64,000 nt of DNA from Brachypodius melanocephalos (lineage: Eukaryota > Chordata > Aves > Passeriformes > Pycnonotidae). Shown piece by piece: positions 36,337 through 46,757 of this stretch (position 1 is the stretch's first letter; every line of letters begins with the position of its first letter). The stretch is from contig VZSR01000028.1 of assembly GCA_013398615.1 (NCBI GenBank), positions 8,807,546 to 8,871,545 of the forward strand, in the 5' to 3' direction. The notes below the pieces were generated by a model that had not been told where the DNA came from, searched no databases, and worked only from the letters and a program-made list of their open reading frames with translations. The translations under genes were made by a program, and so were the position numbers.

Positions 36337-39300
36337 GTGAATTGCTCCCTCGAGCTGAATGAAACTCAAAGCTTGGAGTTTAGGTGTAGCAAGTCATCCT
36401 GTTCAATCAGCAAAAGATTTTTGAAATGGCAGCTACACACATGTATTAGTTGGTTTCATGGACAGGAATGGTTTTCAATGTTGTCAAATAACCAGTTTTC
36501 AAAATTACTGATGTTCTACGTGTATTCTTCTATAAGTACAATTTTTTAATTGTTCTAATGATAAAGCTAAATCTTCCCCTGAAATGACAAAACCTTTTTA
36601 CTTGAATTGCCCACTCCTCGTATGCTTTTGCTGTTTGTCATGTTACAAAGTCTGTAAATATTTGTACTAACTCATAACAAAATCAAAATGTCCTGTGACC
36701 TGTGTCCAAAACCGTATTCATTTGCTATTAGTCATGCTTTTTCTAGCACTCCTGGGTCAAAACGACCTGTTCACTGGACATAGTGTCAGTGTGTCTTACA
36801 CAATTCAGGAGGAGAAATTCTGAGTATTAAATTCAGAATGAAAAGCCTCTATTGAGCTTTGCATGAAGTTAAAGAGTATTTTGAATAATTTCTCACGTAG
36901 ACTTTAAGGTTGTTGCCCTGCTCATGATCATAGTAATCTTATGAAGTGCCTTCTCACAAAAAGTGACAGTAAGTAATTAAAATTATACTGACACCCGTGT
37001 GAAGAGAGATGTGAGCTGCAAAGCTGTTACAGCTGTTTTAAACCCCAGTGCTGATGAATCCAGTTCATCTCCCACTAACCACATGCTTTCCTGTCTTGTC
37101 TTGTACTCACATCACGTGGCAGCCAGGATATGGGAAAGACCATATGGCAGGTTACCTGCAAACTCTTCTTGCCCTCTCTGCCCTTGTCATTAGCCTTTGA
37201 GTCTGGCTGAATTTGAGGGAATCTCGATGGGCAGCCAGTGCAGAGAACAGAAGTCTTGTGTTTGGCAAAAGCAGTGTTACTTCTTAATACAAATTCAACT
37301 CTTTTTAACAACAGCAAGACACAATCTCAGCAACAATGAAACCGTTCTTTGCATAGTCACACAAAGGAAAGAGAAGTATCACAACAAATGCATTGTAAAC
37401 TAAGACTGTGGCAATTATGGTAATACAGAAGAGAACTGAAAAGAAAAGGGAGGTAAGAGGGGTAAGTTGGGAAAAACATTGCTCAGTGACTCTGATTCCA
37501 TTCTGTGACTCTGAAGTTACTGGACGTTTCTGTGGATCAAATCCATATTGTATCTCACAGACTTCAGATTGTCTTGAAAAATTCCGGCTGATGTATCCTC
37601 TCTGTTCCATACTGCACATGAAGCAAACTTATCCAGCCTTAGGGCTGTTTGTAAAGAAAGGATCCTTGCAAGTGTAAAACTTTGAGGCATCTTACCAGGA
37701 GCTTGTGTTTGCCAAGACCGAGTCAGCAGAACTGGGTAGGACCATCTCTGTCATGCCTGTTTGTCATGAAACACTAAAGGTGCTATGTGCTGGTTGGATT
37801 TAGTTCCATATATGTCTCAACTGGAAGATGTCAGAATGATGGTGAGTGTTACAGTGAGATCAGGTAAGTGAAAGAGTTCATCTCAGCAGTTTCTTACTTT
37901 GGATAATGAATCACTTCAAAGGGCTGAGAAAATGGGCTGAGCCTGTGGCACTTGCTTTAGAGGTAACTTTATTAGGGGAACAATTGCACTACTGTTTCCA
38001 TAACAATTTTTGTTTGAGGGCTAAGAAAATACGTGAACTTTTATCTAGTGAAAATTTAAAAACTAGCAACAAGGAAGTTACAGTGTATTTGAATTTTTTG
38101 ATATAATACTAATTGTTTGTTGGCTAATCCGTGGTGCTCCAGGCACTGGTTGGAGGTGGTCATAGTCCTTTGCTAAGGGATGTTGAGATCAGAGTTCATT
38201 TGTTTCAAATCTCTCTCCAGATGGTAGAAGTGAACACCATCTTGTGAATTTTGTTGGCAGGGATGAGAGCACAGTTGCCACAGGTATCACATGCCTCTCA
38301 AGGAGAGTCCTGGAGCATTTAAAACCAACACCACATCAGAGCTTCTCAATATCCCAGTTACTAGCAGAAGATGCAAGCAGCAAAAGAGTAATTAATTGCA
38401 TATCAATATTGTAATTTTGCAGGTAGGAGATGGGGATGAAGAACTGCAAGTTAAGGCCACAGCCTCTGGCATAACACAGGTGCCTTGACCCCAGCTTTTG
38501 GTGTACATGCTGTTAAGGTCCCTGTAACCCCAGTGTGTGCAGAGGAGAGGGAAATTAAAGGCAGTGATAACCCCTGAGGGCCATTTTAAAACTATCCTGC
38601 TTGAACCAAGTGGCATGGGGCTGTGAGGGTAGTTTGCAAAAGCATTGGAGCTGAGATGGAAAGCAGATAAAACCCCTGTTGCCTTCTGACTAAGTAAAGC
38701 TTTCAATAAAAAAAAAAATCCCATGGTACTGGAAAACGACATTTTTAAAACTTGTATTGTGATGATTCCAGCATGGTGACTGACAGCCCTGCAAACAGAG
38801 AATGGGCTCATTGGATATTTTATTAGTCTTTAGTGAGCAGGTAAAATACAGAAGCTTTTCTAAGTCACAAAACGTTGCTTAAGTTTATTCCTGCCTAGTT
38901 AAATAAATATTCGTGTGTATGCATGTAAGCTACATTGCTACAAAGGGATTTGTGTTTCCAGTTTCAGTAAGCAAGCATCTGCTGTTTGTATGGCTCAGCA
39001 AGTGTCCTAGAAACTCTCAGGAGAGGTGATTCTTCTCCCAAGTTTCCATAGTCAACCCTTAGAGATCCCAATGGCTAAAAACATGAGTAAAAATACACAG
39101 AAACTGGGCTGGCTTCTATTCATAGGTATTACTTGATCCTTGGTGTATCAAACCAAATCAGCTCTCAGTGAAATGAGCGGTGAGCCTGAGTTTCAGCACC
39201 TGCTGATATTAGGTTGGTACTGCAAAACTCAGCTGTTTGTGCTGGGCTTATTTTTAGGCATGGGTGTGATTTTGGTACTTCATACTGCTGGGCACTGCTA

Positions 39301-40776
39301 ATAAATCTGGGTAAGCAGTAGCAGAGGCAGGCTCAGGCCATGCAACCAGAGAGGCTGTAAATCTGAAATAGTAAATTTATGGTTTAACGAAATTAAATTT
39401 GGAGTGGTTATGGCCTTTAAGCGACGCCTCTCAAGTTATTTCTGCAGGGGCCAGACTAGAAATGCTGTGTAATGTGTGGAGTATTATAGACCTCTGTGGG
39501 TTTGGGGTTTTTTGTCTTAAACACTCCATCTGGAAACAACTATAACTTGGAGAGGGTTCAGTGGATGTGGTCGTGTCTCTGTCGTGGCCCACAGTGGGAG
39601 AGAAGGGTGTATTTTTTATTATCTGCGTGGTAATTGTAATAGGGCATAGCAATTTGTCACATTAGAGTAAGGAATGCATATTGAAATCAAATGTCTGTAC
39701 ATAATGCTACCACGGATGCTATCTCACAGTCATAAACACTGGAGCAGGAGTTTAAACCGAAAAAAAAAAAAAGAAAAAACCCTGTATGCTTGCAAGCAAA
39801 GCAGGCAAGCATCCTCCTTTGTGTCCCATCTCATGCAGCAGCAGGGCAACCAGTGGAGCAAAAACTGCCTTCAGGACACTAATTACATGTCAATCTGTAC
39901 TGCTGAGTGACTGTAGATGGTTGTTCATCTTTGTCCTGGGGAATTGGTGTATTAACACAGACCCGTGAGGAAAAGCAGAATTAAGTGAAAATGGAGTTTC
40001 CTCTGTGTTTCCTCTGAAACACATGCAAATGCTCTCCCAATCTGAAGTCCAGGAGCTTAGCTACTGACCAACTAACTGTGCTTTTATTGCCTTTGAATTT
40101 AAGATGTGCTCTTCCAAAGAAACAAAATGGCAGTTGCAGTTGCATCCCTTGCTTTAGGGGACTGCACTCCTGATTTGTGCTAAATCAAGGGCTCAGGAAA
40201 GCTGTTGACATTATAATGCAGCTACACAAGGAACAGGAGCATTTCTGTTCCACCAGAATCTCTTGGCTCACATCTGCACAATATTTTACAGTGAAAATGA
40301 GCTGGGAGGATTTGGGGGAAAGTTGCTAATCAGGAGCTTCAGCTTTCTGTCTTCTGCTGTGAGTCTCTTCAGCATGGCTTAGTGCTTTGAGAAACAGATA
40401 CAACTCACAATAAATCTGGCAGTGACTTCGCACAGAAACACTGATCCACATTCCAGTGTCCAGGTGGAAAAATCAGCACTGCAGGTAGCAAATCTCACTA
40501 TTGAGAAACTGTAAACCCCGACATGGCCACAAAAATCTGGGAAAAAATGTTAAGCAGCAAACAAAATCACTCTGCAAAATGAAACTGCTGCAGGAGAGAT
40601 ATGTGAGTATGTGTCTCTGTGGATAGACTTAAAGCCTGTAAGACAGAATTGGACTAATGTTGTCTTTGAAATGGATGTCAGTTAGGCTTCTTGGTGTTTA
40701 AATATAAAGCAGCATATTGTCCTAGTCATACTACTGATTTTACCTATAACATGGATGCAAAACGCTAAGCAAATAG

Positions 40777-40897
40777 GTTGGGGGTTTTTTAGTGGGTTTT
40801 TTTGTGGGGTTTTTTTGTGTGTGTTGTTTGTTTGTTTGTTTGTTTGGGTTTTTTGTTTTGGTTTTTTTGGGGGGGGAGGTTGTTGGGTTTCTTTTTC
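40777..40897. repeat. G/T-rich low-complexity block
   Basis: About 120 bases of T runs broken by G, including (TTTG)n. Complementary in composition to the A/C blocks at 115 and 6881. The open frames it creates on both strands are artefacts. Confidence 0.8.
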
Positions 40898-41860
40898 CTG
40901 GGAATTCAGGAACACTGGCAATTTGAGCAAATATTATTATGAAAAGAAATCTAGAAGGCATGCAGACCCCAAGAGCAAGGGATAGTCAATAATGATCTGT
41001 CTAATCAAAACAGCCCCAGATATTACAGTCTGAAAGACTGCATTAAAAGAACATTTTCTTCTTTGCTACTTCCAAACCATCCATGGAGAAGCCTGAAAGA
41101 TTATTAGAATATGTTAATAGTCCCCTGTGTTTTATCTACCTAAGGGAATTGTAGCAAGACCCTGGCTGAAACAGGAAATATACAATAAATCCCATTTTTA
41201 TGACTTTGTAAGTCAATGATTTTATGGTTTTAATAACAGGCATGCAAGAGGTATTTTAGGGTTTCGTTTTCAGTGAGTTGCGTGGTTGTTTTTGGTTTGT
41301 GGTTTTGTGTTTGTTTTTCTAAGGCAGTGTATATAAGCAAATTAAATCACATGTAATCCTGGGATTGCCAAAGAAAGATTCAGGACAACAAAAACCTGAG
41401 TATTTTTCTCAGCTAGTTTTATTCCTGGGAACATCCTGAATAGATAGTTGTGCCTGCACCATTTTTTTTTCAGTTGGAATGGGCAGGACCAGACTACAAA
41501 GAAGAGTCTTGGTTTATAAACAGCAGCCCACTGGGTCCTTGGGCAGTCTGAACCAGTGAGATGATGAGAAGTCCCCCAAGCACAGAGTGAGCTTGTGTTT
41601 TCTCTGAACACTGCCACAGGTCAGTGATCTGAAGGGTCTGGCAGGACATGCAAACTCAAAGTGGGAAGATGATGTAAAATGTCACCTAGAGCTTACAGCC
41701 TAATGCAGGCTGTTCCCTCCACTGCTAATGAAGTCTGTGGTATCTAAACTACAAATGTGCCTGCACACAGGCTGCTGCACCTTCAGGGCAGTTGTTAGAC
41801 CAGAAAAAATAGCACACTTGTTTTTCATTTTTTCCTGAGTTCTGATTTTCTCTTTCTGAA

Positions 41861-42135
41861 ATTCACAGAACCATACAATGGCTTGGGTTGGAAGGGACCT
41901 TAAATATAATCTCATTCCATCCCCCTGCCATGGGCAGGGACACCTCCCACTATCCCAGGTTGCTCCAAGCCTCTTCCAACCTGGCCTTGGACACTTCCAG
42001 GGATCCAGGGGCAGCCACAGCTTCTCTGGGCCTCACCACCGTCACAGCCAAGAATTGCTTCCAATATCAGCCTAAACCTGCTCTCTTTCAGTTTGAAGTA
42101 ATTCCCTTTTGTCCTGTCACTTCTAGTTTGTTTTA
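41861..42135 (-). mobile_element. CR1 LINE 3' fragment (antisense)
   Basis: Starts ATTCACAGAACCATACAATG, followed by TTGGAAGGGACCTT. It continues through CCATGGGCAGGGACACCTCC, the GGCCTTGGACACTTCCAGGG segment and on to TTTTGTCCTGTCAC, the usual CR1 3' region in reverse. About 275 bases, 5'-truncated. Confidence 0.9.
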
Positions 42136-42401
42136 GACAGGTACTCATTTCTCAGCCACTTGTAGATGATGGAATTAAATGCACCCACGGTATGTGCTTA
42201 GTACCTCTTCTCTTAGAAATGGAAATACAGATTTCTTAATCTGCTGAACTCTGCCCCAAGTCAGGGTAGGTGGGACATGCTTTGAGCTGGTCCTTCATCC
42301 TCCCTGTGCTCCTATAAGCACCCCTTGCTCATAAAGGTAAGGTGTTGGGATGTGTATATGGGGATGTTTCTTATCTTTAAAGGGAGACTATAACAATTCA
42401 G

Positions 42402-42473
42402 GATAGAACTGATGCTCACAAATGCTCTTGGGACTGGGATAAAACTGATGCTAACAAATACACTTGGGACTGC
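42402..42473. repeat. 36-bp tandem duplication (two units)
   Basis: Units 42402-42437 and 42438-42473 align over 36 bases without gaps, with about five differences. Both contain AACTGATGCT and CTTGGGACTG. Confidence 0.85.
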
Positions 42474-43753
42474 CTTGGCTCCAACATGTTAATCTTGACC
42501 AAACATCTATGTATTTCTTACTATTGCAAAGAAAGCTTCATAATTCAGTTTTAGTTTTTAATGAGGTCACATTTCTATATTTCTATTCAGTAACATAGTT
42601 GTTCCAGCTTAAATTTGAAATAAAAGTATTTCTACATTTCAAGCCATAAAGTTTTCCTAATGGACAGTTCTAACAGTGGAGCTGGACATCAAAGCATCTC
42701 AGAAACTCAGCTCTTGCTTCTTAAGCCTGTTGCTGTTCATCTGCCTCCTGCAAGAGAAAAGCAAGGGGCAGGGAGGGGGAATAGATACTATGTAAAGGGA
42801 AAAAAAAAACAAAACCAAACGAAGAAATAAATTAATGCCAGGTGTCTGGAAGCAGTTCCTTAGTTTCCTTTTGGGGAAAGGTGCAACAACAAAGCCCACA
42901 ATCCCTTTTCATCTTCTCTGCAGCCCTCCTCATCCTGCTCTCTTCCTGTATCCCAGATAAACTTGGCTGGCCATCCCCAGAGCTGTGAGGGTTATCCTGC
43001 CACCTCCTGCTGAAATCCATCCTCATGGCACTCCAGGGCAACCAAGCTGGGTTTTTTAAATGGGGTTATGGATGAGTAAGTTGGACCCCAGGCACTCTGC
43101 ACTGTTGTAGGTTACTGTGATTCTTGTGGGGATTAATGATGATAAGAAGAAGAAGAAGAATAACAACCAACACCTTTTTCTGTAAGTTTTGTATGAGCTA
43201 CTCTAGAGGCAAATCCCTGCCTTAGGCCTCAACCCCACTGAGTTCTTGTTTATTCTAGGAAATGACTTTGTGTGATACTATGGGCTGTATTATTATTCTT
43301 TAAATTTATAGGTTTGTACCAACCCTCCAAAGTTTGTCATGAAAGTCACAGGCATGCAGTGCTGATCTCAGTCTGCTGCCTGGGCATACTTTTATTAAGA
43401 AATTCTTGCTGGTCAGGCCTGACATCAAGTTGATAGAATGATGATACCATAGTTTGACTAAGCCCTTTTGGAGCTGTTCAAAATAAGGAATTTGATTGTT
43501 GTCACAACCTAGCCCCAGAGTTTTAGCCTGCCCTTGTTGATGGAAGATGTAGAAAGAGATTTTTTTTCTTCATAAATCTTAAGAAAGTGGTGGGAGAGAA
43601 GGGGGTGAAACTCCTGACAGCACTGGGTGGTAGCACCCAGAGTAAAAGCTACTTTGTGTTTTGAGGCTGGTGGAAAGTTTCCAAAACCACAGCACATGCT
43701 TTCTCAGCTAACACACAAACCCCTCAGTCACCATTTTCAGTATGTGCACCTAT

Positions 43754-43777
43754 TATAGTTCCAATTATAGGTCCAAT
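43754..43777. repeat. 12-bp tandem duplication carrying CCAAT
   Basis: TATAGTTCCAAT followed directly by TATAGGTCCAAT, one mismatch. Each unit has a CCAAT and the junction reads CCAATTATA. About 2.5 kb upstream of the FRZB start codon. Confidence 0.6.
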
Positions 43778-45555
43778 TAGCAGTATTGGTGTTGTGCAGC
43801 AACTGCACATAAACACAGAGAGCAGGCTGATAGTTTGCTCTTTTCCCCCAGCCATTTTATTTTCCTTCTAATGTAACTCTACCTGCAGAGCAGAGCACTG
43901 TAGCTGCATTTTGATAGCATGAAACCACAGCCCTCCTCTTCACTGTCTCTTTTTCTGCTTTACTGGACTCTTCATCTGTTCAAAAAGGTGTCCAGACTGG
44001 CCACAGTGCTTCTGTATAACAGAAAATAACTTGGCAGACACGGGGAGTGTAAATGTTTGGTTAAAACAGCAATGTTTCAGGTCAGTGATCAGACTGCCTA
44101 GTTCCAGCCAGAGGTGAATTTTTACCACCTCGTATAAGCTGCTGTTTACTGGAAGCATTAAGAGGTAATGAATGCAGACAGCCCTGTGGGCCAGCAGCCC
44201 CCAGCCCTTGGGGATCCTCTCTCCAGCACCAGCGGCACCAGGAGCTTGCCAGCATTGCAGTGGGCAATGCTCTGCCAGCTGCATGCATGGGAGGTTATCT
44301 TCCCACCAACACTGGAGGATGTGAAGCCAGATTGCATAGGAATGTGTGTTAGTGTTCGTGATCTCGTGGGGATGCCAGCATTTGCTGTTCTGAAAGAATT
44401 TTCAGTAATTTTTCTGTTTAAATAAAGAAGTACAAGGTCCTCTCTTGTAGATCATGTAGACTTGAGGCTAAAAAATTAAACTTATGGACTTGATAGCCTT
44501 ATTGCAGGCATAGGAATATTATCAATGCTTTTTCCTGCAAAGCACGGGAAATATTTTTAAAGGTTTTGTGTAAAGATATTTTTAGAGGTTTTGTATTTTT
44601 AACTTTGTTTTGTGTAATTATCAATCTGGAAACAAAAATCATTCCAGAAATAAAATACAGAGATGGGAGAATTTCATATTGAAGTAGAAAAGAATGTTCA
44701 TTCATGTCAGTGAGTACTTTGCATTGCTCTGGCCCATTTTGCTGCACTCATTCTCAGGGATGCACTGCTCTCACACTCACTGCTGTCAGGCAAGCTCCCA
44801 AAGTATTCAGTTCCCAACCAGCTGGGTAAGGTTTTTATTACACCACATGCTTTTTAAACATGTAATCTTTTACACTGCTAGGGAAACCTCAAACCTGAGG
44901 CTTTGCTATGACTAAATTTGACGAGCTAAGATGAGTAAAAACAGTTCTTTCTAATTCCCCCTGCAGATGAGCAAGCTTCCCTTTGCTTGCCTTCATGTCT
45001 GTTTTGCAAGCCTCCATGCAGGCTCAGGGTCATGGGCAGCCTGACTGATGGCTCCTAAGGCTGTCACATGCACATGTGTGTGAACATTTCTGCCTCCCTT
45101 TGAGGCCCAAATTTCCTTCTAGGAGTGCAGGGAACAAGGTTTTGGTCCTTGAAATTAGCATCTGTGGAGGTGAGCAAATGAAAGAGGTACCTCTACTGCA
45201 CTGGCCATATTAAAACTCCTTGTTTGCCTGGCATGTGCCTTTGCTGGAATCAGGACATTAGCAGCTGAGTTAAAGGGATCAAGGTTTCATCTGCAGTCAT
45301 AAAGTTGAAAACTGCAGAAAAGCATTTCTAGGCTTAGGATCCTGTGTTTGTGAGTCTGTCCCCATGGTTGCTTTCACAACTCATTCATATTTTCGGTCTG
45401 GTTTCTGAGCATTGGCTTGTGGTAGGTTTGTTTCTACTCACAGGTTTGATTTAGAGGCAGAAGCTGATATAATAAATGCGTGATCGAGCAGTTGCTTGCA
45501 CGTTTATAACTGGAAAGAATTTATTCAGCTCATAAATGTCAGCTTGTTTTCTCTG

Positions 45556-45658
45556 CAACCTGGTGTAGTGGAAGGTGTCCCTGTCCATGGCAGGGACATG
45601 GAACTAGATGATCTTTAAGGTCCCTTCCAACTCAAACTGTTCTGTGATTCTGTGATTA
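45556..45658 (+). mobile_element. CR1 LINE 3' end (sense)
   Basis: CAACCTGGTGTAGTGGAAGG, then the CCATGGCAGGGACATGGAAC region and AGGTCCCTTCCAACTCAAAC, ending in TTCTGTGATTCTGTGATT. Heavily 5'-truncated. It lies about 650 bases before the FRZB start codon, close to the promoter region. Confidence 0.88.
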
Positions 45659-46170
45659 TATCAAGGCACTTTTTTTTTTCAGATCAAGTCAGAACTCCCT
45701 TTATCGTGCCACTGTTTTGCAAGGTATCTTAAACAGTATCTGGCCTCTTCAATTTTCTTTTTTAACATTCTGAAAAGAAAGTATCCCCAGCTGCTCAGTC
45801 TAACCTCCCTCATTTTTAAGCCTCTCGACATTATTACTCTCTAAAACTGCTCACCCATCACTCCGTCTAGGTGCCGTGCTTTTCATGTGCACCTCCTGCA
45901 TTTGCACCCAGAAAAAAAAAAAAATAGGTCTATCCTAAAAATATATGAATGTTTCTCCGAGAGACTGGTCTGAAATCGTGTTCATGTTCACGGTAAGGTT
46001 TTTACTCCGGAGAGAAGTAAAGCTTCTAAAGCGAGTAAGCGCTCGCTGGCCTTCCGGCCAGGACGAGGCAAATTTCTCTCTCGTTTTCGTTCTTCCCAGA
46101 AAGACAGCCTCCCCCTCTCTCTCTTCCCTTCCCCTGCCCAGGGCTCTCCTTTGTTCGGGGCCGGGCTGCG

Positions 46171-46240
46171 GGGCGGAGAGGCGGGACCCCGTGCGCGCCC
46201 GGCGGGGGCAGCGCGGCGGGGCCGAGCCAGGGCGGGCGGA
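46171..46240 (+). promoter_or_regulatory. FRZB: GC boxes upstream of the FRZB start codon
   Basis: GGGCGG at 46171, GGCGGGGGC near 46201 and GGGCGGGCGG near 46231 are candidate Sp1/KLF sites within the CpG island, 65-135 bases before the ATG. They may lie in the core promoter or the 5' UTR. The transcription start is not determinable here. Confidence 0.5.
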
Positions 46241-46303
46241 GCCGCCCCCGCGCCGCGCTCTGCCCGCTCGGCCCCTCGCTTACCGTCGGGGCGGGCGGCC
46301 GGC

Positions 46304-46757
46304 ATGTGGCGGGGGCTGCCGCTGCTGGCCCTGGCCGGGCTGCTGGTGCTGGGCCGGGCGCCGCCGGGGCGGGGGGCGGCCTGCGAGCCGGTGCGCATCC
46401 CGCTGTGCAAGCCGCTGCCCTGGAACATGACCAAGATGCCGAACCACCTGCACCACAGCACGCAGGCCAACGCCGTGCTGGCCATGGAGCAGTTCGAGGG
46501 GCTGCTGGGCACCAACTGCAGCCCCGACCTTCTGTTCTTCCTGTGCGCCATGTACGCGCCCATCTGCACCATCGACTTCCAGCACGAGCCCATCAAGCCC
46601 TGCAAGTCCGTCTGCGAGCGCGCCCGCGCCGGCTGCGAGCCCGTCCTGCTCCGCTACAGCCACGCCTGGCCCGACAGCCTGGCCTGCGACGAGCTGCCGG
46701 TCTACGACCGCGGCGTCTGCATCTCCCCCGAGGCCATCGTCACCGCCGAGGGCGCGG
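46304..46757 (+). CDS. FRZB: FRZB exon 1: signal peptide and Frizzled domain, residues 1-152
   Basis: Starts MWRGLPLLALAGLLVLGRAP, a hydrophobic signal peptide ending before C27. Frizzled-domain cysteines are at 27, 35, 72, 81, 88, 100, 104, 111, 128 and 139, the full set of ten that form five disulfides. N41-M-T43 is an N-glycosylation site; N71-C-S73 is a less likely one. The donor gtgagt follows base 46757, phase 1. The frame is open upstream of the ATG, but there is no earlier in-frame ATG in the GC-rich leader. The signal peptide differs in sequence from the mammalian one, while the domain is nearly unchanged. Confidence 0.97.

Larger units (their letters stand above)
34317..41860. other. 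Intergenic DNA between NCKAP1 and FRZB, first part
   Basis: No gene found. It holds the promoter-like cluster (34465-34553), a 27-base poly-T (36310-36336) and a G/T-rich block (40777-40897). The longest open frame is 139 codons antisense at 38392-38811. It resembles no family I know, and its codons have no coding bias that I can see. Confidence 0.6.
42136..45555. other. Intergenic DNA between NCKAP1 and FRZB, second part
   Basis: No gene found. It contains the 36-bp duplication, an (AGA)n run at 43144-43160, and the 12-bp CCAAT duplication at 43754-43777. Antisense frames at 43940-44288 overlap each other and look like chance. Distal FRZB control elements could be here, but none can be shown from one sequence. 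Confidence 0.55.

Noticed and set aside
37305..37677. Overlapping frames on both strands (104 codons antisense, 89 sense), one with a hydrophobic segment
   Set aside because: Both strands open at once suggests chance. The hydrophobic run reflects T-rich DNA, and no family is recognised.
38392..38811. 139-codon antisense frame in the intergenic region
   Set aside because: The longest intergenic frame, but without domain, start context, splice partners or codon bias.
43940..44288. Antisense frames of 114 and 68 codons upstream of FRZB
   Set aside because: The two frames overlap in different registers, with no signature of a real protein.
45988..46605. 205-codon antisense frame before and within FRZB exon 1
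   Set aside because: Same cause as above: CpG-island composition plus the complement of a conserved coding exon.
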